A stretch of 64,000 nt of DNA from Euborellia annulipes (GCA_023213315.1 JAKCPI010016343.1:1-64000), one strand, 5' to 3'; numbered from the stretch's first letter, positions 23,787-38,000 are shown. Notes: generated by a model from the letters alone, not told the origin. Translations and numbers: made by a program.

Positions 23787-24415
23787 CCTAGGGATGTAAC
23801 GATACCACTGAGGTATCGATACCGGTATCGGTCGCAAAGTATCGAGTACCTACTCGGTATCGATACTTACTCGTATCTTTCAGTTGGATTGGTGCAATTA
23901 TCAATATTATTTAGAAGAGGAAGATTTATTGCAGTAATTAGACCAAGGTGTTGTGGTTAGAGAATAACAATAAAATTTATTGTTGTTTGCTCTATTCTAA
24001 GGTCTGGTGACTGGCTAGCAACAGTTTTGGTAGCCCAACTACCATCTTCAGGCCTGCAAAAATACATTTTTATTTAATTTAATTCCATATAATTATTATA
24101 TAAGCTGTCAGCAATTGTATTTTGTATATCAACTTGATCAATAAAAACTATTACATTCCATTGTTTTTCAGGTAAAAAAGATTTTGCTGACAGCTTGTGT
24201 AATAATTATATGTAAGTAAATTAAATAAAAATGTATTTTTGCAGGCCTGAAGATGGTAGTTGGGCTACCGAAACTGTTGCTAGCCAGACCTTAGAATAAA
24301 GCAAACCACAATGAATTTTATTGTTATTCTCTAACCACCACAACACCTTGGTCTAATTACTGCAATAAATCTTCCTCTTCTAAATAATCTTACTCGTATC
24401 GGTCAATTTTTTCGT
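23787..24415 (+). repeat. hAT-like terminal fragment, split by FB5
   Basis: AGGGATGTAACGATACCACT followed by repeated GGTATCGATAC words resembles the ends of hAT elements with the TGTAACGATAC...GGTATCGATAC pattern. Sequence breaks at 23877 and resumes at 24389 after FB5. Confidence 0.5.
23878..24388. mobile_element. fold-back element FB5, intact CTGAAGA core
   Basis: Exact 12-bp target duplication CTTACTCGTATC (23866-23877, 24389-24400). Arms of nearly 200 bp around a short AT-rich centre. In the right arm: GCAGGC (24241-24246), CTGAAGA (24247-24253), T, GGTAG/CTACC helix II (24255-24259, 24265-24269), GAAAC (24270-24274), then TGTT and GCTAGC. GCAGGC can pair with GCTAGC with one mismatch and one G-U. 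A 30-nt one-sided tail lies at the left end. Confidence 0.9.
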
Positions 24416-25430
24416 ACAATTAAGAACTCCCTCTCCACGTAGATTTTTCTGAGAGCCATTTAATATTTGTTTGATGGCGTAGAAAAGTGATTGTGTCCTC
24501 CTGGCGTAGAAAAGTGAGAGATAATATCTACCCTAAGTAGCTGTGGTAGTATCACAAAGGATTTTAAAAGCCTGTGCTTTCTAGGAACACCTAACCTACC
24601 AAATGGCGTATTAATATATTTTCTAATCTTAACGACCAAAAAGTTTAATTTCGTTTCTTGAAAATATGTTAAATTTTCTTTTTACTCTGAAATTCAATCC
24701 GTCCTAAGTATGTATTTTCAATTATCTTTGTTTTAATGGATATTTTATTACAAAATAAAAAAAAAAGATAAAAGGAACAGGAGAAGAAGAAATTAAATTC
24801 CATTTAAGTGTGTGTGTGGTGGAATTTAATCAATTCTCTATTATTCATTGAAGTTAATTGAAACACAATGAAAGAACAACGAAACCCTAAAAGAGCCTTT
24901 TACGTCGTTTCTCCTCCCCCTCACTCTTCTTTCTTCAACACCTTTTGCCCTTAATTAGCCTTTAATGTATATATCGAGAGGGTGTCTCTATTTGCAAAAG
25001 GAAACCCTATTTATACATTATTACTTAATAAAATCACACCACGTTGAAAGTGAGTTCTTGTAACATCGTAAATCATAAAAGGATTGCTACTTGTTACATT
25101 GCTTGATAAACACTATACTGACGTCACACGGCCGGCATTCAGAATCATTGAATTACTCAAGTTTAATGCCAAATATTTAAAATGCACATAAAATCAAAGT
25201 TAATATTATTTTTACATAATTTAGCGTTCATCACTATCCAATTTCGTCCAAATGTCCAGACCTTAACCTTAATACACACATTGTCGAAGTTCTGTCTGAT
25301 TCAGAGAATCCATTCATTTGGTGTTCTACCATTGGTCAAAATATTTCTCAAAGGTTTTGAATTCCATTTGAAATGTGATACCTGGGATAGTAACTTGATA
25401 GTTTAAATCAGTATAGTGAACGCCCATTTT
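24416..25430. other. no gene recognised
   Basis: AT-rich; holds an apparently unique stretch (25060-25400) with moderate complexity and a 74-codon plus-strand frame that I do not recognise. Confidence 0.4.
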
Positions 25431-25436
25431 AGTTAC

Positions 25437-25551
25437 TCGCTACTTGTCAGTAAATACGGTAGTTCTCCATAAACTTGAACAAGTAAGTAGTTAATTCCAC
25501 CACCGGATTGAATGTCCACAATACTTCTACCATCTATCGCACCCTAAAATT
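25437..25551 (-). other. possible terminal exon, unknown protein
   Basis: On the minus strand, TTTAAATTTTAG precedes an open stretch beginning GGTGCGATAGATGG that encodes about 36 residues (GAIDGRSIVDIQSGGGINYL and on) before a stop. The acceptor-like sequence and complexity are suggestive. No family recognised and no partner exon found; chance is a fair alternative. Confidence 0.15.
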
Positions 25552-26017
25552 TAAACACAAATCTCAAATTATTTGCCTTCCACAATTATAATAGGCTTGA
25601 TTAGTTGAAATTGAGTAATAAGAGAAAGTATTTTTGGCGTGTTATGTGTTTAGTCTTTTTTAGGAGTCAAAGACCCTCCTATAAGTACATGGAGATTAAA
25701 TTTAAGACGAACCATATGATCAAGAGTCTTAGGGGTAGTTCCATTGACCGGCCAAAGTCTAGAACATTTGGCATCGTACTCTGCGGAATCCGTGAGGGTA
25801 AGAAACGAGAAGCCGGGTACTATTTAGAAACCGATTTCGTCTAGGCTACAGCAGAGGTGGTCGGTTAGTAGATTTGAGCTTAGTTGAGAGAGTACTGTTA
25901 GTATTATTTTTTGTTCTCTAGAAGACAGCAGCCTTTCTAACTATCGCTCAAAGCTTCTGCCATTGGCACCCGGAAAAATTATGATTTTATTGCGAAAGAG
26001 CGGTACATTACCTTTAA

Positions 26018-26140
26018 TTCAAAGTATTGTCCATCACTAGCCACTACTTTTTTTCCATCTTTCTGACAGCATTCGGATACCAGGCCGGAAGAACTTTTCA
26101 TCTTTTGTGGCTATCCACGAATTAACCCAATTTGTAGTAT
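26018..26140 (-). pseudogene. mariner-family transposase, C-terminal remnant
   Basis: The minus strand encodes TNWVNSWIATKDEKFFRPGI, then RMLSERWKKVVASDGQYFE. The pattern W-x(n)-SKDExFF-x-GI-x-LPERW-x-K-x(3)-DGQYFE is the C-terminus of mariner-type (DD34D-like) transposases. An in-frame stop lies just upstream, and the catalytic domain is missing. The gypsy insertion at 26203 lies about 60 bp upstream of this remnant, so part of it may have been displaced to beyond 35272, but I could not see it there. Confidence 0.65.
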
Positions 26141-26156
26141 CTTAGCTGTTATTATA

Positions 26157-27614
26157 ATGTTAACAGAGTGTAAATTGAGGTATAACAATGCCCTTTATGT
26201 TATGTTAACTATTTCGGTTAATTTCCTCAAAAAAACTTCACAAATTACAAAAAATAATCTTTATTACTCGCAACACAACAAATTAAATGTGTTTATGACC
26301 ATTTCCGAAAGAGATCAGGTAGCGATGATGCAATATGAAGATTTAGAAATTCAAGGGAAAATCGCGATTTTAAAGAAACCACTAGAGGAGCGTTCTAATG
26401 AAGAAAATAATTTTGTTCAAGATTTAGAATTGATTGAAGGTTTATTATACAAGAGGATCAAAGTTAAGAATAGAATGAGAAGATTGTTTGTCATTCCAAA
26501 AGCGATGAGAAAAGCTATTGCAGTAAAATTTCATGATTTAATGGGACATTTTGGATTGGACAGAACTATAGCGAAAATAAGAGAAAAATATTGGTTCCCT
26601 AATATGAATCGATATATTAAACAACATATAAAAATGTGTTTCGAATGTTTGATGAACAAGGTTCCGAGTGGAAAGCAACAAGGTTTGTTAAATCCGATTC
26701 CGCCAGGTGAGAGACCTTTTGCTACTATTCATATAGATCACATTGGTCCATTCATTACAAGTAAAAAGAAAAATAAATATATAATAGTAATCGTCGATAA
26801 TTTAAGTAAATTTTTAGCATTGTTTGCAGTGAAAGATACAACCGAGAAAAATTTGATGGAATCTTTAGAAAAGTTTATTAATAAATTTGGTTTACCAAAA
26901 ATTTTGATTTCAGATAGAGGGAGTGCATATACATCGAGAAATTTTGAAAATTTTTGCCAGGCGAATGGAATAAAACATGTTTTGAACTCAACACAACACC
27001 CAAAAGGTAATGGGCAAGTGGAAAGGAATAATAGAACATTACTTTCAGTGCTGGCGACCATGCAAACTGATTTAAAAGGAAAGGATTGGGATAAAAATAT
27101 TGAAATAGTCGAAAGAAATTTAAATAATATGCAAAATAAAACTACAGGAAAGACGCCATTTGAAGTAATTTACGGATTTCAGCCAAGTTTTGTAGATGGA
27201 ATACTCAGAGAAGTAGCATATGTAAATGAAGAGAAATGGAGAGATCCGAGAGAAGTTCATAGAGAAGTTAGAGATGAGGTAATCAGAAAACAAGGTATTT
27301 ACAAGAAAGCATATGATAAGAAACATTGCAATGCGCATAAGTACGAAGTAGGAGAAATTGTGGTTATGAGAAGGGCACCGGTATCAACAGGCGAAAGTAC
27401 AAAATTGCAAATGAAGTTTCGAGGTCCACTGGTAATAGTGAAAGTCTTACCAGGAGACACATATAGGGTATGTGATTTAAATGACACGAAAGAAAGAAGA
27501 TACGCGACTACAGCTCATGCGTCCCAATTGAAAGGCTACAAGTTGTTCAAAATGAATGAGGGAAAAGAAGAAGAAGAAGAAGAGGAAGAAGAGGGGTTGG
27601 AAGCATTCGATTGA
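26157..27614 (+). CDS. gypsy pol fragment: integrase
   Basis: Open frame of 485 codons, but the first 43 or so come from flanking DNA and the inverted LTR tip, so the native part starts near 26286. Domains: HHCC zinc-binding region (H at about residue 124, CFEC at about 162); catalytic core with D near 193 (HIDHIGPF), D near 251 (ISDRGSAY) and E near 287 (GQVERNN); then a GPF/Y-like module (KFRGPLVIVKVL...DTYRV, about 420-440) and a glutamate-rich C-terminus. The function in a complete element is integration of the cDNA into the host chromosome. Uninterrupted, so young, but it lacks the upstream pol domains and cannot act alone. Confidence 0.85.
   Translation: MLTECKLRYNNALYVMLTISVNFLKKTSQITKNNLYYSQHNKLNVFMTISERDQVAMMQYEDLEIQGKIAILKKPLEERSNEENNFVQDLELIEGLLYKRIKVKNRMRRLFVIPKAMRKAIAVKFHDLMGHFGLDRTIAKIREKYWFPNMNRYIKQHIKMCFECLMNKVPSGKQQGLLNPIPPGERPFATIHIDHIGPFITSKKKNKYIIVIVDNLSKFLALFAVKDTTEKNLMESLEKFINKFGLPKILISDRGSAYTSRNFENFCQANGIKHVLNSTQHPKGNGQVERNNRTLLSVLATMQTDLKGKDWDKNIEIVERNLNNMQNKTTGKTPFEVIYGFQPSFVDGILREVAYVNEEKWRDPREVHREVRDEVIRKQGIYKKAYDKKHCNAHKYEVGEIVVMRRAPVSTGESTKLQMKFRGPLVIVKVLPGDTYRVCDLNDTKERRYATTAHASQLKGYKLFKMNEGKEEEEEEEEEGLEAFD
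26203..26285 (-). repeat. inverted tip of the gypsy LTR
   Basis: Reverse complement of about 35185-35272, through AACAAATTA, with one substitution and one single-base indel in an A run. It is joined directly to pol sequence. Confidence 0.85.
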
Positions 27615-27643
27615 GGACAATCGAAATGTTCAGGATGGCCGAA

Positions 27644-30600
27644 CGTGGCCGCCGCCAATGTCATTTTTTATATTACTTTTATAATTTCAAATTTGAGTAA
27701 TGAATGAGTCCCCATCTAACATCAAAATAATTAAACACCTGCATGACGTCATTTCGAATCCCTATCTATCGCACGGGCAGGCTGACCGACTACCTCACCG
27801 GCCATATTTCTATTACCATTCGTACACATAACTAATACGGTTGAAGTGAAGCCCACCGCTGTGGTCTTGATTAAAATACGCTTCCTTCTTCATTTTACTT
27901 TACCTATATATTTTGTGTGTTACCAAATTGGGTGAGTAAAATCAGGAAAATAAACCTCTTTGAATTAAATAATTAATATTTTTATTTTAATTCTCTTCTA
28001 GGTTTAACATTACGTTTAACATTATTTACACTATTTTAACATTACTTGAATGTTAATAATAAAACAACTTTACTCTGATTTTACAATACTTTTCTCTCTA
28101 CAAATATCACCGATTCGATTATCAATACCTTTATGTATGGCTACTCTTTAAAATTCGACACCACGAGAAACAGCAACCACGTGACTCATCTCATCATTTA
28201 AGAAGGCTCTCCAACTACAAACTTAAGTATCACATATTGTTTTTAAGAACATTAATTTTCAACAACATTTATTTAAATTGCAATCTACATACATTTTTTA
28301 TACTTATTTATTATCTAATTATTAATAATTTGAGCAAGTTAGTTCAATCATTTATAATCAATTTTCTTTCATTTTATCAATTCTTACCACCTGTAAAGCA
28401 AGAAATAAATTAAAATCCATAATTTATGTTAATTGCCATATATTGAAAATATACTCAAATTTTTTCTTACCTTGAATTTTTTTATTAAGGTTTCCCCTAA
28501 TATTTTATTAAGGGTCACCCATTTTCTTCATGGTCCTTCGTAGCCACGGATTTATTTTAAAATCCATGAATCAGTTTTATTTGAATTAAAATTGGAATTT
28601 TGATTTCTATTACACATACACAAAATTGAGGACCATTCAACATATCTTCATGGTCCTTCGTAGCCAGGGATTAAATTTATAATCCATTGAACCTATTTTA
28701 GTTGAATTAAAATTTTAATTTTAATTTCTATTTTTTACATACACGGAAAAATTCAAGGTCATTTACAAAATGGAAGAAATAAAAAACAGGCTAGCAATGC
28801 TCAAATTTAATATTGATTATATTACTAAAGAACATGAAACTACTATTCAATCGAATTTACAACTTGATTCAACTCAATTAAATATGATTTTAGAAAATGT
28901 TCAAACTAACATAACAGAAATTAATGAAATTAAAACAAAACTGGCCAAGGTCAAAATGGAAGATACTGTAAGATTAGAACAGCTAGCACTACTCATGACG
29001 GAAAGAAAGAGATTGGATCCAATATTATATTATTGTCATAGATTATTAAAAACGTTCCAATCTCCCTCTCCCCCGCCAAGAGAGTCATTTGACCCTAATT
29101 TATCTTTTAATAATGTTTCAAATCAGCACCGGGCGACCAAGCTCCCACCATTACATTTAAAAACTTATTCGGGAGACTTGAGTGAATATTTGTCATTTTG
29201 GGAAACTTATAATGCAAATATTCACACTCGAACTGATTTGAGCGATGTACAAAAATTTCAATATTTTGTATCTCTTCTCAAAAATGAACCCTTGGAGTTT
29301 GCTAAAACATTTTCCATTTCTTCAGAGAATTACCAACCACTTCTAGATGCATTCAATAGTAGATATAGAAAAACACGAGAACTAGTATTTCTCTTTATTG
29401 AAAAAATAATGAATATTCCACAAATAAAAAAGAGAAATTCTAGTCTTCTCAAAAATCTAGTTATCACAACGCGGACATCAATACAAAATCTTACTATTTT
29501 GAATCAACCCACTATACATTGGGATTCAATTATTATAAAAATCCTAATTGACAAATTAGATAATGACTCTCTGGAAAAATGGAATTTGAACTTGACAAAT
29601 AATGATATACCTTCATTATCTGATTTTCTTAATTTCATTGAAAAATTGGCTGATTCATTACCAGCAGACACAAATAAAACAAAAATTTTTGTAACCTTGA
29701 ATAATAAAACAACATCTTTGTGTCCTTTTTGTAAATTATCTGAACACTCTATTTTTAAATGTCAACAATTTCTAAAATTATCAATTGTTAACAGATTGGA
29801 GAGAGCCAAACAATTAAAATTGTGCATTAATTGTTTATCGAGAGGTCACTTTCTACCACAATGCTTTTCTTCTGGATGTCGGATCTGTAAAAAGAAACAC
29901 CATACCGTGCTTCACCGCGAGACTCCAAAACCCAATTCGGTAACACAGGAAAGTAAATTACCTTCCTCAAGCCCTACTAATACTAATACTAATACACCCT
30001 CGGTAACTCCTGTAACAACATCCGTAACAACCAATACAGAAACACCTTCTACTTCTAAAACATTATCATATTACACAGAAAATGTTTCTCATTCTTCAGA
30101 TAAGAATTTTTTAATTGCTACGGCTAATATTTTTATTAAGGACTATCAAGGGGATTTAATTCAAGCACGAGCCTTACTTGATAGTGCAAGTCAATGCTCT
30201 TGCATCACTTCTAGATTGGCTAGTAAATTAAATTTACCCTATACACAGGACAATTTTGAAATCATAGGTCTATCGGATACAAAAGTGTCTTCGTCAAAAC
30301 AAACCATTAACATGGCTTTTTGCTCTCGTTACGATGTCGACACTTTTTATAATACAAAGGCCCTTGTCTTAGATAAGGTAACCACTAACTTACCTATGAC
30401 GACATTTCATTTAAAAGATGATACATATTTAAATAATTTAAAACTGGCCGACCCCCATTTCAATAAGTCAGGTCCGATTGATCTCATATTGGGTGGACCG
30501 GTCATTATACACATCCTCTTCGGAGGAAAGAAAATACCCGGACCAAAAGGTAGCCCAAGTGCCATTGAAACGCCTTTGGGATGGGTTTTGTTAGGAGAAT

Positions 30601-33600
30601 ATCAATCACCCTTTTGCGAAAGCTTTTACAAAACATTTTTATCGTTAGAAGTCTCAACTAACAAATGTCTTACCCAACTTTGGGAGTTGGAAGACATCCC
30701 CAAAGTGAAAAAAATATATCTGACGACGACCTGAAATGTGAACACAACTTTCTAAAATCTTTAAAAACTGATTCGTTTGGGAGAATCACATTAGATCTTT
30801 TATTTAAAGAAAACCCTCCTGAATTAGGAGATTCTTTGCCAATGGCAATTAAAAGATTTAAATTTCTTGAAAACAAATTTCAAAAACAACCTAGTTTAAA
30901 AGAAAACTATACTCAGGTACTAAATGAATATATACATTTAAATCATTTGGAATCACTCGAAAATGTCGATTTAGATGTACCTCATTATTATCTTCCACAC
31001 CATCCGGTTATTAAACCATCTAGTCTCACTACAAAGTTGAGGATAGTTTTTGATGCTAGTTGTCCTACCACTAACGGTTTGTCTTTGAATGATATTTTAT
31101 TATCAGGCCCAGCTTTGCATCAAGATGCTCGTCATCTTTTAACTCGTTTTCGTACTTTCAAATACGTTATAACAGCTGACCTAAAACAAATGCATAGACA
31201 AATTAATATTTCAACGCCACATCGCGATTTTTTGCGTATAGTCTGGCGAAAAAATCCCAACGAAACTTTAAAACACTATAGATTAAAGACAGTCACTTTT
31301 GGTTTAAAATGTGCACCATTTCAAGCTATTAGGTCATTGCATCATCTTGCAGACCAATATACGTTGCAGTTTCCAATAGCAGCTAACGTAATTAAAGAAC
31401 ATTTTTTCGTAGATGATTTAATTACAGGTGCAAACACGGAAAGTGAACTTATCAATTTAATAAAAGATATTGCTTTTATTTTGAACCAAGCTGGATTCAC
31501 ATTTGATAAATGGGCTTCTAACAGTTGTTTTATTTTATCCTCTCTAAATGAATTAGGGTTCACTACGCATTCTAAAGCCTCATTAGAACTCCTTACGACA
31601 TCTTATGCTTTAGGTCTTAAATGGAATGTCAATAACGACACATTTTCTTATAGTTACGAACATTTTTCAACAACTCACCTTACAAAGAGAATACTTTTGA
31701 GTACTATTTCCCGTCTTTACGATCCATTGGGTTGGGTGTCTCCCTTAACCCTAACACTAAAACTTTTTCTACAAGAAGCGTGGAAATTACAATATTCTTG
31801 GGACCGAAATTTACCTGATGAACATCAGATATTCTGGTCTACTTTTCAAGAAAATATTAATTCCATTAAACAAATTAATATTTCTAGACTTACCCTCATA
31901 CCACATGCCCTATTCTACACTTTACATGGCTTTTGTGATGCCAGTCAAAGGGGATATGGTATTTGCATTTACATTGTTTCACATTTTAGTGACAGTCCTA
32001 ACATAACACATTTATTGGTCGCGAAATCTAAACTCGCTCCATTACATTTCATAACTTTACCAAGATTAGAGCTTTGTGCCGCACATTTACTGGCCAAAGT
32101 ATATAATTCTTATATTACCATACTTACTTTTAATATTAAACAGATTTATTTTTGGTCCGATTCTCAAATAACGTTAGCCTGGATCAATTCAGATCATAGT
32201 AAATATAAGACTTTTGTTGCCAATAGAATTTATGAAATACAAACTTTGGCTCCCCATGTCAAATGGAATTATATACCTACCTCAGAAAACATTGCTGACA
32301 TAGCATCACGAGGTACTAATCTTAACAAACTTATAGATAATTCCAGTTGGTGGTCTGGTCCCGAGTGGCTAACAAAATTCGACCCTTCCACTTTTGAAGG
32401 TAATACTACTTCTCTGAAGGATTTTGAAGCGGATTTTACTAAAGAAATTAAACCAGTAAAACTAATCTCTTACGTTAATATTTTTCAACAATCACTTTTA
32501 AATATATATTCTGATATAAACAAACTAAAACGAGTTTTTGCATATATTTTGAGAGGTATGCAAAAATTTAAGAAACAAACCACCCCTTCTGGTGAACTTT
32601 CTCACGATGAGATTTCCTGTTCTTTTAATTTTTTATTACAAATTTCTCAACAACAGGCATTTAGAGAAGAATATTACAGTTTGAAGAATGGGAAAGTTAT
32701 TTCGAAGTCTTCTGATTTAGTTAAATTATCACCATTTTTCGATAGAAATAAAAATTTAATTCGCGTTGGAGGTCGTTTGACTGAATCTGACTTAAATATA
32801 GATACTAAACATCCCATAATTTTATCTCATAAATGTTATTTGTCTACACTCATCGTTAGAAATGCTCACTTTGAATTAGCACATGCTGATTTCACTTTAT
32901 TATTTTCTCATATACGGTCCAAATTTTGGATCACTCGACTTAGAAATTTGGTAAAAAAGGTGACACACGAATGTGCCATTTGCCACCGCTTAAAAATAAA
33001 AGCATTTACTCAAGAAATGGGTAATCTTCCCAAAGCCAGAGTAACTCCTTCGAGACCCTTTTCTAAGACCGGTGTAGATTTTGCGGGTCCCTTTTGTGTC
33101 ACTCTCAATAGGATACGTGGGCAAAAATATATTAAGTACTATGTTTGTCTTTTGTTTGCTTTACTACTAAGGCCCTTCACTTAGAACCGGTCTCTGATTT
33201 GTCCAGTGAAAAATTTTTAATGGCATTATCTCGTTTTATTTCACGCAGAGGTTGTCCATCAGATATTTATTCTGATTGCGGTACAAATTTTGTTGGTGGC
33301 AAAAGACAATTAGATGAAGTTTACGATTTTCATAAAGATTTAGAATTCTCTACTTCCATTCAAAGACATGCCGCTGACAAAGACATTAAGTGGCACTTTA
33401 TCCCACCCTCAGCGCCCCATTTTGGTGGACTCTGGGAATCTGGAGTTAGGATGATGAAATATCATCTGAAAAGGAGTGCAGGGGATCTTAAGTTTACATT
33501 GGAAGAATTTGAAACTCTTCTCTTTAGAATTGAGGCTATTCTTAATTCACGACCCCTCTCTCCTCTTTCTGAATCAATAGAAGATTTTGATTTCCTTACG

Positions 33601-35073
33601 CCAGGGCATTTTCTAATTTCTACTCCTTTAACTGCTCCGCCGGAGCATCACTTAGAGAATAGTAAAGATAATTTGTTGTCTCATTTTCAGTTGACTCAAA
33701 AGGTTTATCAAACCTTTTGGATTAGATGGTCTAGAGATTACCTCCATTCTTTACAACAGAAGAAGAAGTGGTTCACAGCTTCTGTTACACCTGAGGTTGG
33801 ACAATTGGTCCTTATCAGGGAACCATCTAACCCTCTTCATTGGAAGAAGGGTAGAATAGTTCAAGTCTATCCAGGATCGGATAATTTGAATAGAGTCGTT
33901 TTATTAAAAACCCAAAACGGTGAAATAAAGCGCCCCTTAGTTAAATTAGCACCCTTATTTACTTCTTAATATATTTATTTTTCTATGTTCTTTAAAACAC
34001 TAACAATTTAAAACGGATACTTCTTAATATTTTTTCTATATATATACATATATTTGTTCATTACTTAAAGTTGAAAATACGTATCATTAACTATTATAAG
34101 ATCTTTCTATGGCTATGACGGATACACTTACACCCATATTATTAGCTTGCGATTATATCCTTGCGGATTAATCACCCCGGGGGAGTATGTGGCCGCCGCC
34201 AATGTCATTTTTTATATTACTTTTATAATTTCAAATTTGAGTAATGAATGAGTCCCCATCTAACATCAAAATAATTAAACACCTGCATGACGTCATTTCG
34301 AATCCCTATCTATCGCACGGGCAGGCTGACCGACTACCTCACCGGCCATATTTCTATTACCATTCGTACACATAACTAATACGGTTGAAGTGAAGCCCAC
34401 CGCTGTGGTCTTGATTAAAATACGCTTCCTTCTTCATTTTACTTTACCTATATATTTTGTGTGTTACCAAATTGGGTGAGTAAAATCAGGAAAATAAACC
34501 TCTTTGAATTAAATAATTAATATTTTTATTTTAATTCTCTTCTAGGTTTAACATTACGTTTAACATTATTTACACTATTTTAACATTACTTGAATGTTAA
34601 TAATAAAACAACTTTACTCTGATTTTACAATACTTTTCTCTCTACAAATATCACCGATTCGATTATCAATACCTTTATGTATGGCTACTCTTTAAAATTC
34701 GACACCACGAGAAACAGCAACCACGTGACTCATCTCATCATTTAAGAAGGCTCTCCAACTACAAACTTAAGTATCACATATTGTTTTTAAGAACATTAAT
34801 TTTCAACAACATTTATTTAAATTGCAATCTACATACATTTTTTATACTTATTTATTATCTAATTATTAATAATTTGAGCAAGTTAGTTCAATCATTTATA
34901 ATCAATTTTCTTTCATTTTATCAATTCTTACCACCTGTAAAGCAAGAAATAAATTAAAATCCATAATTTATGTTAATTGCCATATATTGAAAATATACTC
35001 AAATTTTTTCTTACCTTGAATTTTTTATTAAGGTTTCCCCTAATATTTTATTAAGGGTCACCCATTTTCTTCA
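27644..35073 (+). mobile_element. BEL/Pao LTR retrotransposon, nearly complete
   Basis: 7430 bp. LTRs at 27644-28530 and 34188-35073 are almost identical: I see a T/C difference at the first base and one base in a T run. A perfect 5-bp target duplication CCGAA lies at 27639-27643 and 35074-35078. It encodes DUF1759-type gag, A17-like aspartic protease, reverse transcriptase, RNase H and integrase in the order typical of BEL/Pao. The single reading frame usual for the clade is broken twice, each time at a homopolymer. Confidence 0.95.
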
Positions 35074-38000
35074 CCGAATGTAAGAAGAGAGAAGAGGTGA
35101 CGTCACGGTATAAGGGAGGTGGATACTAGAGGGATTGTTGAGACTTTTTGTTTTGGAGTTGGTTTATTGATTTTATGTAACGAAGGTGTAATTTGTTGTG
35201 TTGCGAGTAATAAAGATTATTTTTTGTAATTTGTGAAGTTTTTTTTGAGGAAGTTAACCGAAATAGTTAACAGTTAAATTATTGTAAAAATACTTTTGTT
35301 AACATTGTAATTATTTTCAGCTTCTTCTGAAGAAGAAGAGCCCTTGTGCCTTCGAAATATCAGGAATTAAACTCATTCCTACATCCTCGCCGAAAAATTA
35401 GCGTAGTTGAGGAGTTTCGGGTAGTAGGCTACATGCCGGTGCTGTGAGAGTCCCTCCTCAAACTAGGACATCCTCCAGAGCATAGAAGAGGTTGGATAAA
35501 AGGAACCGGGTGGAACCAGAAATAAGGATTAGTTCACTAGCTAGAGACGAAAGCAGGAGGAGTTAGAGATAGGAAATAATATAACTTCACTAGGTGCCGG
35601 TAGATGGCTACGGCTAGAGGTCGGTTGTGTTTGAGGTGTGTGTCTTCGTGCACGAAAGCATCTCGGGTAAATAAACGGGGATCCCGATAGAAATTTCAAA
35701 TAATAATAATAATAAAAAATTCCCACACATCCACAAGAAAAATTGTATTCCGTATATTGATAAGAATTTAATGTTCGAAATACGTTAGATTTTTGATGAC
35801 GTAAAATAATAAAGGACAGAGATAATAAACGTTAGTTGAATTTGAGTGTGTTGTGACCCTCTCTTAATTTATTCAAATTGAAATTTGTCAGCGAGAGAGC
35901 CGAGCGAGGGCAAAAGCATCCCCCTTTTTGATTTTATGACAAATGACGCTTTTAATTTCCAGAATGCATTTAAGTAATGTTTAACGACATAGATGTTCAT
36001 TTTATACCTCCTACCTTCTTTTTGTTTATTAAAAGATGTTGTTTCGTGTCGTAATAATAATTATAATAATAACAAGAGCGGAAGTTCAATGAATATATAT
36101 TTAAAATTAATTTAACGTCGTTTGCTATCTACTATAAAATGAAATTAGATTTACATATTTTAATAAAAAATTTTTTTGGTCGGATTTGATTGAGAAAAGA
36201 GTTCTGTGAATAGAAAAACATCCGAAAGTTGTTTATTTCAACTAAAAGTTTCGTTTAAAATTTATTTCAACTTCTAATTTCCACTCCCCTTCAAAAAAAA
36301 AGGGTGTTCTGATGTAGCGGGCTAGGATGTTAGCTCCTACAAAGAAAATCCGTGTTCAAATCCTGCGCGTGCAGGATTTTTTCATTAAATAACAAATCTG
36401 GCGTGACTGGTTTCACAGCACACTTACCTTCGGTTATTGAAAGTTGTGTTTTGTGCTTTTCACATCAGATTCATTAAATTAATTTTTAACAAAATATTCC
36501 TTTTTTGACGAAGAGTTTATTTTAAAGGTCAAAGGTAAATAAAATGTTGTATTATTTAATCCCTCCCGTTCGCTCTCTCTTTGTCCTTGTCTTGTTATTT
36601 CCTATGTTCATAAATAAAAATTAAAATTAATCAAAAGATGAAATACTTTTTATATTAATATTCTAAATTCCCTCTCTTGTCTTTCCTTTTAAAAGACATC
36701 TTTTAAATTAAATTAACCTTTTTACTTTCTCTTACCTCTATATATGTATATGTTAATATATAGAGTGAGAAAGTATTGGATTCATGTCAAAAATTCGGTG
36801 TCTAGCTTTTACACTTTTTGAGGTCCCTTGAATCCAAAAAAGTGGTTTTCGCGATTCATGGTGTGCGTGTCTGAGTTCAATTTTAAACATGAAGGAATTG
36901 AGCTACGAGGTTGAAATTTTATATTTAAGTTAGACACCCACCTAGGGTGTGAAAATAAGCTTTTGATTTTGATTAAAATTCAAAAATCAATTATTTTTTA
37001 GATGCTCTTTAAAATGTATATTCTCATTTTGTTATTGAAGTTTTCTGAAGACCTCTTTACTCTTGTACTTCATAGGAAAGATAGAAGAAATGGTTGCCAT
37101 GGTAATAAAATATAAATATTTTCCCAAAAAATCTGGTGAGACCAGTCACACCAGATTTTTTTTATTTTCTTGGGATTTAAGATTCTTTTTCTTTTATTAA
37201 TTAAACTCATATGATTTAATAAGTGGAAAGAAATCGAGATAGATAGGGTTAAATAAACAGATATAAACAAGAGAGAGAAAGAGAGGGGGTGGGGGGATGA
37301 CGTTAGTTGACCACACTCCTTCCTTCCTTTGGCTGCCCATTAAGCACGTGCATAATTTAGTATATTGATTTAAGATATGTGCTTTGCCACTATCTCTACA
37401 TGCTTACACTAATTCTAATTACACTCTATAAATTAATTAATCAACCGATTTGATTTATAAATAAATAAATAAAAGGGGGAGGGGAATTGCGATTTAGTTC
37501 AATATATAGGCCTATTGGACCATAGGTGTCCCACATTTTTGAATTAGGTGATCATTTTCTATTCAGAAAAGAGGGAAGGGGAGGGGGGGGGGTAAAAGTT
37601 TCTTTTTAATAATAAAACTACAATTACTTTGAAATAAAAGTGAAAATTACTGGCCGTAGCCATCTGCCGGCACCCCGTGAAGTTACATCATTTCCTATCT
37701 CTAACTCCTTCTCCTTCGTTCCTTTCTAGCTATTGAACTAATCCTTATTTCTGGTCCCACCTGGTTCCTTTTATCCAACCTCTTCTATGCTAGGGAGGAT
37801 GTCCTAGTTTGAGGAGGAACTCCCTCAGCACCTACTCCTTTCGAAGATTACATCACTAAGAGGGAACCTTCTTTACGTTCCCTCAATAGGGGAGCGTACA
37901 AGTATTACGAAACGCAATTTGGGGGAGGGGGTCTCGTAAAACGTTACCATGCGTTACAAGGGGGGGGGGGAAGGGGGGATTGAACAACGCGTTACGTAAC

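Larger units (their letters stand above)
26203..35272 (+). mobile_element. rearranged gypsy element, interrupted by BEL/Pao
   Basis: Left edge: TGTTAACT at 26203; right edge: AGTTAACA at 35265-35272. Both are the same LTR end (the U5 tip) in opposite orientation. The 4-bp flanks are identical: GTTA at 26199-26202 and 35273-35276. Inside are an 83-bp inverted LTR tip, the integrase part of pol, and one complete 194-bp 3' LTR split from pol by the BEL/Pao insertion. gag, protease and reverse transcriptase are missing. The matching 4-bp flanks suggest that the rearranged DNA integrated in this form. Confidence 0.75.
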